Shown: positions 1-8,611 of the stretch, piece by piece
How the letters are laid out: each line of letters opens with the position of its first letter
Position numbering within the stretch: the stretch's first letter is position 1
Assembly (NCBI GenBank): GCA_965222015.1
Contig: CBDCTL010000023.1
Location: 1,211,601 to 1,275,600 of the forward strand
DNA: 64,000 bases
Reading direction: 5' to 3'
Source of the DNA: JANQPX01 sp965222015
GTDB taxonomy: Bacteria; Pseudomonadota; Alphaproteobacteria; Geminicoccales; Geminicoccaceae
Notes under the pieces: model-generated
What the model saw: the letters and a program-made list of their open reading frames with translations, nothing else
What the model was told of the DNA's origin: nothing
The model's database searches: none
Program-made: the position numbers and the translations under genes

Positions 1-4
1 CCGG

Positions 5-119
5 CTGCGCAGACCGAAAGATCGGTATTTCAACGGGTTGCATAGGATTTTCACTCCATTTGCGCATGCGCAAGGTCAAGCCGGTCCTCTGCGCATGAGA
101 AATCCTCGGTTCTGCGCAG
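5..119. repeat. Cluster of five TGCGCA motifs, three at 23-bp spacing
   Basis: TGCGCA occurs at 6, 61, 67, 90 and 113. The copies at 67, 90 and 113 are exactly 23 bp apart, and 60-73 forms the perfect palindrome TTGCGCATGCGCAA. Three copies read CTGCGCA(G/T). Regular spacing like this suggests a binding-site array (regulator, or relaxosome/oriT accessory protein) ahead of the first transfer gene. The window starts here, so the array may continue to the left. Function is inferred from spacing only. Confidence 0.5.
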
Positions 120-170
120 TCCAGGAAAGCGTGGCACGGCGCCTGATCAACGACCCGGCCACGTCACCCA

Positions 171-208
171 CGCCCGCACGGAGGGTGATTTCCGGGTCCG
201 TGCGGGCG
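171..208. repeat. Conserved inverted repeat, copy 1 of 4
   Basis: Perfect 12-bp arms CGCCCGCACGGA / TCCGTGCGGGCG (171-182 and 197-208) enclose the 14-nt centre GGGTGATTTCCGGG. The copy lies upstream of the first gene of the window. There is no T-tract behind it, and the centre is conserved between copies, so a plain intrinsic terminator is unlikely. See copies at 2172, 28747 and 39396. Confidence 0.85.
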
Positions 209-221
209 CATCTCGGCATGG

Positions 222-1091
222 ATGCTCCGGCAGAGTGCAGACGCTATCGATGACATTAGCGGGAGAGCCTCGTTGCTGGACACGACGCCCCCTCCATCGC
301 TCTTGCGGCTTGCCGACCGGGAAGAGCCGGCTGCCTCGATCGATCAGAATGACAATGGCGATGCGGCCCCTGATCGGCCGCCACAATCCGTGGATCGTGA
401 TTCGGCGCCCCCCGAAGACGCCGCCATCGGCATCGAGGTGATCGATCAGCTCGGCGTGCGCCAGATTGCCGAAGCGCTCGGCAACTCCGAGCAGGGCGTG
501 CGCAAATGGCGCCGGACCGGCATACCGAAAGACCGCCATCGGGCGCTGTCCGAGCTGCTCGCCGACAGCCCTGTTCCGGTTGCGGCTACTGGTCGTGCGC
601 AACTTGATCAGGCAACCAGTAAGGCGCTTCGGGCGTCCGAAAGCAAACCGCGACGAGCGCCGTCGCCGGGTTGGTCGCGCAACCAATCGAGGCTCGACGA
701 GATCGCAAGCCTGCAGGCCGCTGGCGATGTTCGGGTGCTGATCGCCAGACGGTATGTCGATCATACGAGACGCCATGTCGAGCGGGGCGGCTGCACGAGC
801 GGAAGGGTTGCCGCCCAGCCAGCCTGTGAGCGGCTACAGGACGCGTCTGGCGCTGCTCTTCGCACTCGACTTTCCCATCCTGACCATGGCGTTTGCCGCA
901 GTCGCCCAACTCAGCCCGATCGTTGCCGCGGGCTCGGCCGTTGCTCTTTCCCTTTTTCTCGTGCTCGGCGCCCACGCCCTTGGCGGGCCGCTGCGCGAGC
1001 TCGCCAGCTATCTGCCGGCCTGGTGTTGCAGTCTGATCACCGCGGCCGTGATCATGACGCTGCTCGTCGCCATCATCGCCGTCACCATTGA
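222..1091 (+). CDS. Probable HTH DNA-binding protein (YdaS/carph-isopro-like), 3' end uncertain
   Basis: The product has a helix-turn-helix-like stretch at about residues 75-110 (GVRQIAEALGNSEQGVRKWR followed by a GIPKDRH segment), typical of small YdaS/carph-isopro-type HTH domains whose last helix is followed by a GIP/RIP turn. It is preceded by an acidic, low-complexity N-terminus. A TTG at 273 with GGGAGA eight bases upstream is a good alternative start, and it would put the gene about 64 nt behind the inverted repeat, as for the other three units. The open frame runs to 1091, but its last 340 bases overlap the next gene in another frame, so the true C-terminus probably ends near 750-800 or a frameshift is present. 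Role unknown; a regulator of transfer genes is a guess. Confidence 0.5.
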   Translation: MLRQSADAIDDISGRASLLDTTPPPSLLRLADREEPAASIDQNDNGDAAPDRPPQSVDRDSAPPEDAAIGIEVIDQLGVRQIAEALGNSEQGVRKWRRTGIPKDRHRALSELLADSPVPVAATGRAQLDQATSKALRASESKPRRAPSPGWSRNQSRLDEIASLQAAGDVRVLIARRYVDHTRRHVERGGCTSGRVAAQPACERLQDASGAALRTRLSHPDHGVCRSRPTQPDRCRGLGRCSFPFSRARRPRPWRAAARARQLSAGLVLQSDHRGRDHDAARRHHRRHH

Positions 1092-2091
1092 TCTTCGGAT
1101 CAAAGGCTTCGATGTCGCCAACGCGGCCCTGCAAATGGGAAGCGCGGCCTCGATCTTTGACGAATCATCCGAAGCCTCCGAAACACTGCCGCCAGCCTCC
1201 CAATGGTCGATCGCCCGCGCCGCCGCTCTGGTCACGGTGATCGCCACGATCTTCGGCATCGGCTGGAGCTATCGTCAGCATGGCCCGCAGGCTGACTTCG
1301 CGCGCGCGGAGAAAGCCCATCAACGGGCGCTTCGGCGCCATGCCCGCGCTACTCGGAGGGCATCGAAAACGACGACGTCGATGATCGTCGCGTTGCTGCT
1401 GACATCGACCTTGATCACCGGCAGACCGGCCGAGGCGGCCACGACATGCGACGGACCTGCGGTGCTCGCCTTGATCGACACGACCACCGCCTATGACGAT
1501 CAAGATCGCGGTCAGATCATGCCGGCGATCGATCGGATGGTTGGTTCTCTCAAGCCGGGTGATCGGATCGTCGTCCGGACCGTGCGCGACAGCCCATCAT
1601 CGAGTCGTCTTTTGTTCGATGCCTGCGCGCCGGCAAGCGCGACATTCGACTGGACGCTCGATGGCCTCTGGCAGTGGCTCTGGCGTGAGCCGAATACTGA
1701 TCGAACCGCCATTATGAGGTTTCGTTCCGGTTTGCGGGCGGCCATGCTCCCCGCGCTGCAGTCGAGCGGCGATGCGCCTGCGACCGCCCTGGTCGACACG
1801 CTCGCCCGCGCTGTCGGTGGGGCTGAAAATATCAACGCGGTCTGGCTGTTCACCGATCTGCTCGAGTCCGTCGCCACCTCGCCAGAAGCCCTTCTTGCCG
1901 ACAGCGGCAGCCTGGCACACTCGGCAGGTGCGATTCCGGTGCTTCAAGATCTTGACGTCCATGTCGCCGGCATCGGCCGTTTCCATGATCGCGAACGCCG
2001 GCCGCTCTCGCCACGCGAGCTGGGTTCCCTGATAGACGCCTGGACGGCGCTCATTCAGGCGTCGGGCGGCAGATTACATGTCGAGCGCTGA
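754..2091 (+). CDS. Membrane-anchored VWA-like protein of the conjugative element
   Basis: This 445-residue protein has hydrophobic helices at about 30-115 and at about 155-175. A further hydrophobic segment at about 205-225 ends in an AEA-type cleavage-like site, and a roughly 220-residue soluble domain follows. The soluble domain begins ALIDTTTAYDDQDR and continues with AIDRMVGSLKPGDRIVV, the layout of a von Willebrand A-like fold (beta strand with a D-x-T-type metal site, then an amphipathic helix). The MIDAS-like motif is D-T-T-T, not DxSxS. It lies between the first HTH-type gene and the mobilisation operon. Function unknown; a surface or periplasmic accessory of transfer is inferred from position. 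ATG 775 is an alternative start. Confidence 0.7.
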   Translation: MSIIRDAMSSGAAARAEGLPPSQPVSGYRTRLALLFALDFPILTMAFAAVAQLSPIVAAGSAVALSLFLVLGAHALGGPLRELASYLPAWCCSLITAAVIMTLLVAIIAVTIDLRIKGFDVANAALQMGSAASIFDESSEASETLPPASQWSIARAAALVTVIATIFGIGWSYRQHGPQADFARAEKAHQRALRRHARATRRASKTTTSMIVALLLTSTLITGRPAEAATTCDGPAVLALIDTTTAYDDQDRGQIMPAIDRMVGSLKPGDRIVVRTVRDSPSSSRLLFDACAPASATFDWTLDGLWQWLWREPNTDRTAIMRFRSGLRAAMLPALQSSGDAPATALVDTLARAVGGAENINAVWLFTDLLESVATSPEALLADSGSLAHSAGAIPVLQDLDVHVAGIGRFHDRERRPLSPRELGSLIDAWTALIQASGGRLHVER

Positions 2092-2171
2092 ACCGCTCCC
2101 TCCTCGACAAAACGACTGGCGTCCATGCTTCCACCGTGCCGCCGGTGACGATCTTTATGGCGATGAGGACT

Positions 2172-2211
2172 GCGCCCGCACGGGGGATGATTTTAGGGTC
2201 CGTGCCGGCGC
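2172..2211. repeat. Conserved inverted repeat, copy 2 of 4
   Basis: Arms GCGCCCGCACGG (2172-2183) and CCGTGCCGGCGC (2200-2211) pair with one mismatch. The centre GGGATGATTTTAGGG is the most diverged of the four copies. The repeat sits 60 bp upstream of the start of the relaxosome gene that opens the traD-traI operon. Confidence 0.8.
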
Positions 2212-2271
2212 GATTTGTCCCAGCCTCTCTGCCAGGGTCATGGAATCGACGTCCTGACAAGGTGACCTCCC

Positions 2272-2751
2272 ATGCCCAAGCTCTCCGTCGTTGTGTCCGA
2301 CGAGGAGAACGCCCTGATCGTCGACCTGGCCAAGATGGCGGACCGGTCGAAGTCCGACTGGATCCGTGACCAGGTCCTTCACGCCATGTCCGGTCGCACA
2401 GAGGCAATCAGCCATGATTCCGGGCCGATCATCACCCGCCTGAAGCAGCTGGAGATGCGCCTGGTGCACGAGAACAGCGCGCTCATTCATCTGGGGCTTT
2501 TCCTGCTGCGCGAGGGCGCCTTCGCCAGCACGGCAGCCATGGCCGCGGCGACCTCGACCGGGGGCATTGACAAAGCCGGCGCCGATGATGAGCGCCGTCG
2601 GCTGCAGATGCAGGCCAGGACGATCTTTCAGCAGCTCGAGGAACAGGTGGTCAATAACCTCAAGAGACTGCGCGCCGAAGGCAAGGAGGCGGCCACGGCG
2701 CTCGGTCGGGCGTCGAATAGCGACGACTCAAAGGCAGGCCAGGACCTTTGA
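2272..2751 (+). CDS. Ribbon-helix-helix relaxosome accessory protein (TraY/MobC-like)
   Basis: This 159-residue protein begins with a ribbon-helix-helix pattern: beta strand KLSVVVSDEE, helix A ENALIVDLAKMADRS and helix B KSDWIRDQVLHAM (residues 3-40). The rest is helical and charged, with a long amphipathic segment at about 110-145. RHH proteins in this position bind oriT and assist the relaxase. The ATG follows a GGTGACC stretch and the gene opens the mobilisation operon behind inverted-repeat copy 2. Its stop overlaps the TTG start of traD by 4 nt. Assignment to a particular RHH family is not possible by eye. Confidence 0.75.
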   Translation: MPKLSVVVSDEENALIVDLAKMADRSKSDWIRDQVLHAMSGRTEAISHDSGPIITRLKQLEMRLVHENSALIHLGLFLLREGAFASTAAMAAATSTGGIDKAGADDERRRLQMQARTIFQQLEEQVVNNLKRLRAEGKEAATALGRASNSDDSKAGQDL

Positions 2752-4862
2752 GGACCGGCCGTCGTGATCGATATGGCCAGGGCCGCTTCATCGGGCCATT
2801 CGGCCGCGGCTTCGGCGTTCTCTGGAACCGCGCAGGCCATCGCTTCCGCGCCTATGGCGTCGGCGCGCTGGCTCTACTCGGCTGCTGGCTGACCATCCTG
2901 CCGGGCTATGTCTGGATCGTCGAACCGACCCATGCTCTGATCGGCGCTGCCCGCTGGTCCGCGGCCTCGCTGTTCGATCAGGTCGGCCTGCATGACTGGC
3001 GCTGGACGGTCGGCACTAGCGACGGCGTGCAGCGCTGGCGCGCCGAGTTTATCCGCTTCGATCCCTGGCATCTCGCCCAGGCCGATGCCGTCATCGCATC
3101 GCTCTGGATGGGCGGGGTCATCGCGACCGCCTCTACGCTGCTGCTTGGCGTTCTCGGCGTCGCCTGGCTCCGGCGCCGGGGCGAAGCCCTGAGCGACCGC
3201 CGGATCGTGCGCGGCCGGCGGCTTATTTCGGACGACGCGCTCGCCTCCGATCTTCGCCGCGAAGGCGTCGCCTCCGAGCTTGAGATCGGCAAGGTGCCGC
3301 TGATCAAGGGCAAGGAAGCCTACAACATCCTGCTGCTCGGCGCCCAAGGCACGGGCAAGACCTCGGTGACCGAGGACCTGCTCACCGGCATCGAGGCCAG
3401 AGGCGAGCCCGCCGTGGTCTACGACTACGGCCCGGGCCTCCTGCCGCGGTTCTTTAACGCCAGGCGCGGCGACATCATCCTCAATCCGCTCGATCAGCGA
3501 AGCGCTGTCTGGTCGCCCTGGTCGGAGATCAACAGCGCTGCCGACTGCGCCACAGTCGCGGCGAGCTTCATCCCGCAGGACGATCGCTACCAGCCGTTTT
3601 GGGGCGAGGCGGGCCGGCTGCTGTTCGCCGAGGTCCTGGATCGCCTGAGAGAAGATCCCGAGCGCTCGGTCACGAAGCTGCTCCACGTCCTCCTGCGCAT
3701 GACCCAGGAAGAGATGCGCGTGATCCTTGCCGGCACCAACGCCGCCAAGCTCTACCAGGAGGGCGGCGAGCGTACCGGGACCAATGTCGAGATCCACGAC
3801 AGCATCTATGTCAAGGCGCTCGGCCTGCTTCAGGCCAATGCGGGAAGCGCATCAGACTTCTCAATCCAGGACTACGTCCAGGCCCTCGACCGGCCGGCGC
3901 CCGAGCATGGTCGGCCCTGGCTCTGGCTGCCGACCGATCCCAAGGGATCGACCGTGCTGAAGCCGCTATTGAGCTGCTGGGTCGACGCTGTCGCCAGCGC
4001 GCTCTTGTCCTTGCCCGAGCGCCCGGATCGACGCCTCTGGTTTGTGATGGATGAGCTCGCCACGCTGCAGGCGCTGCCATCTCTGCCGGCCTTCCTGCAG
4101 AACTGCCGAAAGCGCGGCGGCGTCGCTCTGATTACGTTGCAGACCCCGGCGCAGCCGCGCGCCATCTATCAGGAGGGCGATGCCCAGACCATCCTGAACG
4201 GCTGCCAGAATCAGGCAATCTTCCGCACGCCCGATCCCGAAGGTTCGGCCTGGGCGTCGCGTTCGATCGGCGAGGCCGAAATCGAGGAGCTGCGCGAGAG
4301 CACCCGTCTTAGCTCCCATGGACGACGGGGGCACGAGGTGCATCTTTCCGTCGACCGGCGGGTGAGCCCGGTCGTGCTGCCCTCGGAGATCGCGACAATC
4401 CCGGACTGCCGCTGCTATGTGAAGCTGCCGGATGACCGGCCAGTCGCGCTGACCACGATCAGCCCGCGGGCGCCGTTGGCGGCTGAGGACAGCACGCTGG
4501 CGCTCGTCAAGCGCATCGACTTCGGCGACACCGCCGGCGAGGCGCTGAGGCAGGCGCAGGTTCCATCAGGTCCTGAAGATGACAGGTCCAAAGGCTCGTC
4601 TGTTCGTCAACACAAGGACTCGCCTGAAACTGCGCCGTCGTCATCAGTGACAACGGCTGGCGCCGAAGCTCGTGACGGTGACGGAAGTGCCGTGACGGAC
4701 GGGGAAAGCAATCGAACCGGCCGCAGCAATGGCGCACGAGGCAAGGCCCGAAAGCAGCAGGACCAACCAGAGGCGCAGGATCTTTTCACGGCGAGGTCGT
4801 CAAGCTTCACCGTCGACAAGCCTTCGATCACCGAGACATCCTGGGAGGACGACCCATGCTAA
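2748..4862 (+). CDS. traD: Type IV coupling protein TraD
   Basis: This is the inner-membrane ATPase that links the relaxosome to the secretion channel. The 704-residue product has two N-terminal transmembrane segments (about 35-55 and 110-140). A P-loop GAQGTGKTS follows at about 198-206, with context LLLG before it. Walker B is FVMDELATL at about 430-440. The region between carries the coupling-protein signatures around YDYGPGLLPRFF and LNPLDQRSAVWSPW. The last 140 residues are hydrophilic and probably bind relaxosome partners. Start is TTG 2748, overlapping the RHH gene by 4 nt. The stop overlaps traI by 7 nt. The order RHH-traD-traI is typical of MobF elements. Confidence 0.92.
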   Translation: MRTGRRDRYGQGRFIGPFGRGFGVLWNRAGHRFRAYGVGALALLGCWLTILPGYVWIVEPTHALIGAARWSAASLFDQVGLHDWRWTVGTSDGVQRWRAEFIRFDPWHLAQADAVIASLWMGGVIATASTLLLGVLGVAWLRRRGEALSDRRIVRGRRLISDDALASDLRREGVASELEIGKVPLIKGKEAYNILLLGAQGTGKTSVTEDLLTGIEARGEPAVVYDYGPGLLPRFFNARRGDIILNPLDQRSAVWSPWSEINSAADCATVAASFIPQDDRYQPFWGEAGRLLFAEVLDRLREDPERSVTKLLHVLLRMTQEEMRVILAGTNAAKLYQEGGERTGTNVEIHDSIYVKALGLLQANAGSASDFSIQDYVQALDRPAPEHGRPWLWLPTDPKGSTVLKPLLSCWVDAVASALLSLPERPDRRLWFVMDELATLQALPSLPAFLQNCRKRGGVALITLQTPAQPRAIYQEGDAQTILNGCQNQAIFRTPDPEGSAWASRSIGEAEIEELRESTRLSSHGRRGHEVHLSVDRRVSPVVLPSEIATIPDCRCYVKLPDDRPVALTTISPRAPLAAEDSTLALVKRIDFGDTAGEALRQAQVPSGPEDDRSKGSSVRQHKDSPETAPSSSVTTAGAEARDGDGSAVTDGESNRTGRSNGARGKARKQQDQPEAQDLFTARSSSFTVDKPSITETSWEDDPC

Positions 4863-7800
4863 GTGTCGCCCAGGCGGTTCCTGACAGCAGCTACTACAAT
4901 GGCGCCGACAACTACTATGCCAAGGATGACGCGGCGCCCTCCTTCTGGTTCGGCAAGGCTGCCGACGCCCTCGGCTTGAAGGGGCGCGTCGACAACGCCG
5001 CCTATGCGCGCCTCTGCGAGGGCGTGCTGCCGGACGGAACCGCGCTTGGCAGGATCGTCGACGGCGAGCGTCAGCATGCTGCCGGTTGGGATCTCACCTT
5101 CTCAGCGCCTAAATCCGTCAGCCTCATGGCCCTGGTCGGCGGCGATCGCCGGCTGGTCACCGCAGTCAATGACGCCGCCAAGGAAGCCATGACCTGGGTC
5201 GAGGAGCACGCCGCCAAGAGCCGCTTTACGATCGGCGGCCGGATCGTCTCATCGCCGACCCGAAACCTGGTCGTCGCCATGTTTCCCCATGACCTGACCC
5301 GCGCCAAGGATCCGGGGTTGCACGTCCACGCCGTCGTCATGAACGCCACCCAGGGACCTGATGGGAAATGGCGCAGCCTGCATGAGCGCTTCCTCTACTG
5401 GCTTGCCAAGGAGGGCGGACTTCGCTTCCAGCAGAGCCTGGCGCTTCGTGTCCGGGCGCTCGGCTACGAGATCGAGGCGGATTCGGTGAAGGGAACCTTC
5501 GAGATCGCCAGCATCCCGCGCAGGCTGATCGAGGCTTTCTCGACCCGCTCCGCCCAGATCGACACCAACCTTGCAGCGAAGGGGCTTTCGCGAGAGACCG
5601 CCACTACGGAGCAGCGCAAGGCGGCCGCGGTCGAAACCCGGGCGAAGAAGGATGAGGAGATCGATCGAAAGCAGCTGGCGGATGCTTGGCGCAACGTTCC
5701 AGGTCGCCACGGCGTCGATCTCGGCGCGATCCGCAATGCAGCCGGCACGAAAACGAGCCATGCGGGTTATCGGCAAACCCTCGAGCACGGCGCGAGCGAC
5801 GATGCGTTGAAGGCGACGCGCATCGCTGCCCGGATTCTCGCCGAAAAGTCCATCACCTTCTCGGATGTCGCCCTTCTCGACCTTGCAGCCCGGCACGCTC
5901 TGGGCCGGGCGGACCGAAACGCCATTCGCGGCGCGATCCGGACACTCGACCGCGACGGCTTTCTGCATGCCCGCGAGACACAGCGTTTTGATCGGGTCGC
6001 GGGCGAGCATATCGCCGTCCAGGGCTGGACCACCGCCGAGGCCATGGCCATCGAGTCCTCGATCCTGCGCCATGAGCATGAGGGCCGGGCCACCCAGCCG
6101 GCGATCCTTTCCCTGGCGGCGACTCACCGGATCATCGATCGCGCCCGAGCCGAGGCAGCCCATTGGGAGGAGGATCATCGCCTGGCCCTGTTCGGCCTGC
6201 TGCAATCGGTGGATCGTGTGGTCGCCATCGATGGCTCGATCGGCTCACCGATGGCGAGGCAGGTGATCGGCGCCTACCTGAATGTCGCCAGGCAACAGGG
6301 CTTTGGTGTTCGCCTGATGACGCCATCGGCCGCCGGCGCCACGGCCCTGGCAAATCTAATGGACAGGAATGCGACCACGGTCGCCGGTCATCTGGCGGAC
6401 TTGAAGCGCCAGGATAAAGAGACCTGGATCGCCGGCCTCATGGCGTTCGTCGGCGGCCATCAGCGCGAGGTCTGGGTGGTGACGGACGCCGCACGGCTTG
6501 GCCCCGCCGCGACACGCGACCTGCTCGATGCGGCCGAGGCCGAGAACGCCCGGGTCGTCCTGATGGATCGCCGGCATGAAGGCCAGTCGTTCGGCTCGAA
6601 GGCGTTCGAGCAGCTGATGACCTCCGGCATCGCTATCTTCCGGCTTCCCGGCCGCGACAGGCCGGACATCGACCAGATGCATCTCGCGGTCGCCGCCCTT
6701 GCACGAGGCGAGCCGGCCATCGCCCTCGGCCATATCGAGAAGGCTGGCGGCCAGATCGTCACCATCGCGCCGAAGTCCCGGTCGATCGACGATCAGAACG
6801 CCGCCCTGGAGCAGCGCCGCGCCTATATCGCCGATCGCTATGCCGGTCTCTCCGCCGAAGAGCGTGATAGCACCCGCATCCTCGATCTCACCCATCGCGG
6901 CAAGGACGCGATCAATCAGGCGATCAGGGGCCGGCTTCTGGCTCAGGGTGAGATTGGTTGGCCGAGCCTGACCGTGCAGGTGCTGATCGCCAAGCCGCTC
7001 AGCCCGACGGAGCGCAAGCAGGCGCTGAGCTATGGGGTGGGCGACATCATCCGCTTCGCCAGCAGCCACCGCCGACCGGGCCAGCCTGAGATCGTCAAGG
7101 GCGACTATCTCGAGGTTCGGGAGGTTCATGCCGAGCGCGGCGTCGTCATTCTTGGCAAGAATGAAGGCCGCCTTGTCGAATGGTGGCCGGAGCGCTGGGG
7201 CGCTGCGCGGGCAGCCGCCTATCGGATCGGCGAGCGTGACGTCACCGTGGGCGAGCGCATCGTCTGGACGAGAAAAGACCCGACGATCGGCGTCGCCAAT
7301 CAGCAGCGCGATGTCGTCGTTGGCGTCGATCCAGAACGCGCCGTGATCTCGATTGAACGGCATGGTCGGGTCCAGGAGATCGATCTCTCACGGGCGAGGC
7401 ATCTCGATCATGCTTATGCCGAGACGGCCCGCAGCCGGGTGGCCGTGCCGGCAGAGCGGGTGATCGCCCATCTGCCGGTCGACAATGTCGAGCTCACCAA
7501 CCTGCAGGCGGTGATCGACATCGCCCTCCAGGCCCGAAACCATCTGACCATCGTCACCGAGAATGCGGCCAGGCTGGTGCAGGCGGCCGAGGACCGACCG
7601 GGACGGACGCCGGCGGCGCTCGATGGACCATCCGCGGTCTCGGGTGCTGCGCTCGATGCGGTGCGCTCGGCGGCCGACATCCTGGTCGAGCGAAACGCCG
7701 TTTTTGCCGATCAGGAGCTAATCCGGATCGGCATCCAGCAAGGCCTTGGCCTCACTACGGCCGAGGAGATCGAAAGCGCCATCGACGCGCTCGCCAAGAG

Positions 7801-8611
7801 CGGTCAGCTGATCGCGCGCGAAGCCCAGGTGTTCGATCACGAGACCCGAAGCTTCGTGCCTGGTCGTGGCTGGACAACGCTGGCCGCGATCCAGGACGAG
7901 GAACGCATGCTCGATGCCGAAAAACGCAGTCGCTTCGCCTTTGTCGATCAGCCGATCCTTCGTCCTCGCGACGCGATCCGTGTCGCCGACGCCGCGGCCG
8001 ACAACGCGCCGATCGACCGGCCCTGGAATGGAGCACAGTGGACGGCGACCGTCAGGTTGCTCTCCTCGCCCCATGCCGTCACCGGGCTCCAGGGTTTCGC
8101 TGGCACCGCCAAGACCAGCAGCGTGCTTGCCGCCCTTGCCGGCGCCGCGAGGGGCGAAGGGCATGACGTGGCTGCCATGGCGCCGACCACCGATGCCGCC
8201 CTGACGCTTGGCAAGGCCATCGGCGCCGAGGGCAGGACCGTCGCCCGCCATCTGAGCCGGGTCAGCCGGGTCCGGTCGAGCGGCGCCGACAAGGCGCCGG
8301 TCTGGATCGTCGACGAGGCCTCCATGGTCAGCGCCAAGACCATGCGCGATCTGATCCGCGCCGCCGAGCAGCATGGCGCCAGGCTGTTCCTGGTGTTCGA
8401 CGTGCTGCAGCTTGGCAGCGTCGGCGCCGGACGGGCGGCAGGCCAGCTGATCGAGCAGGGCATGCACACCCACTATCTCGACGCCATCGTCCGCCAGGCC
8501 GCCGAGCCCCGATTGGCCGAGGCGGTCTACGACCTTATCCGCCGCGAGCCTGGCCGGGCGCTGCAGCATCTCGAAGCCGGCGGCGGCAGGATTCATCGAG
8601 ATCGACGGTGA
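4856..8611 (+). CDS. traI: MobF relaxase-helicase TraI, main fragment (helicase frameshifted)
   Basis: This enzyme nicks oriT and unwinds the transferred strand. The relaxase domain looks intact. Paired tyrosines Y13/Y14 and Y20/Y21 give the YY-x5-YY arrangement, and the three-histidine metal site is H145, H156 and H158 in the pattern HDLTRxxDPGLHVH. Residues about 440-640 look like a RecD-like domain with a degenerate P-loop, as in other TraI proteins. The active helicase P-loop GFAGTAKTS is near 1080 and Walker B IVDEASM near 1155. Motif III is FDVLQL where GDxxQL is usual, so the glycine is lost. The frame ends at 8611, about 290 residues early, because of an apparent +1 base near 8590. 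The remainder follows in other frames (next entry). Confidence 0.9.
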   Translation: MLSVAQAVPDSSYYNGADNYYAKDDAAPSFWFGKAADALGLKGRVDNAAYARLCEGVLPDGTALGRIVDGERQHAAGWDLTFSAPKSVSLMALVGGDRRLVTAVNDAAKEAMTWVEEHAAKSRFTIGGRIVSSPTRNLVVAMFPHDLTRAKDPGLHVHAVVMNATQGPDGKWRSLHERFLYWLAKEGGLRFQQSLALRVRALGYEIEADSVKGTFEIASIPRRLIEAFSTRSAQIDTNLAAKGLSRETATTEQRKAAAVETRAKKDEEIDRKQLADAWRNVPGRHGVDLGAIRNAAGTKTSHAGYRQTLEHGASDDALKATRIAARILAEKSITFSDVALLDLAARHALGRADRNAIRGAIRTLDRDGFLHARETQRFDRVAGEHIAVQGWTTAEAMAIESSILRHEHEGRATQPAILSLAATHRIIDRARAEAAHWEEDHRLALFGLLQSVDRVVAIDGSIGSPMARQVIGAYLNVARQQGFGVRLMTPSAAGATALANLMDRNATTVAGHLADLKRQDKETWIAGLMAFVGGHQREVWVVTDAARLGPAATRDLLDAAEAENARVVLMDRRHEGQSFGSKAFEQLMTSGIAIFRLPGRDRPDIDQMHLAVAALARGEPAIALGHIEKAGGQIVTIAPKSRSIDDQNAALEQRRAYIADRYAGLSAEERDSTRILDLTHRGKDAINQAIRGRLLAQGEIGWPSLTVQVLIAKPLSPTERKQALSYGVGDIIRFASSHRRPGQPEIVKGDYLEVREVHAERGVVILGKNEGRLVEWWPERWGAARAAAYRIGERDVTVGERIVWTRKDPTIGVANQQRDVVVGVDPERAVISIERHGRVQEIDLSRARHLDHAYAETARSRVAVPAERVIAHLPVDNVELTNLQAVIDIALQARNHLTIVTENAARLVQAAEDRPGRTPAALDGPSAVSGAALDAVRSAADILVERNAVFADQELIRIGIQQGLGLTTAEEIESAIDALAKSGQLIAREAQVFDHETRSFVPGRGWTTLAAIQDEERMLDAEKRSRFAFVDQPILRPRDAIRVADAAADNAPIDRPWNGAQWTATVRLLSSPHAVTGLQGFAGTAKTSSVLAALAGAARGEGHDVAAMAPTTDAALTLGKAIGAEGRTVARHLSRVSRVRSSGADKAPVWIVDEASMVSAKTMRDLIRAAEQHGARLFLVFDVLQLGSVGAGRAAGQLIEQGMHTHYLDAIVRQAAEPRLAEAVYDLIRREPGRALQHLEAGGGRIHRDRR

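Noticed and set aside
171..208. Intrinsic terminator explanation for the inverted repeats
   Set aside because: No T-tract follows any copy, copies lie upstream of genes, and the 14-nt centre is conserved.
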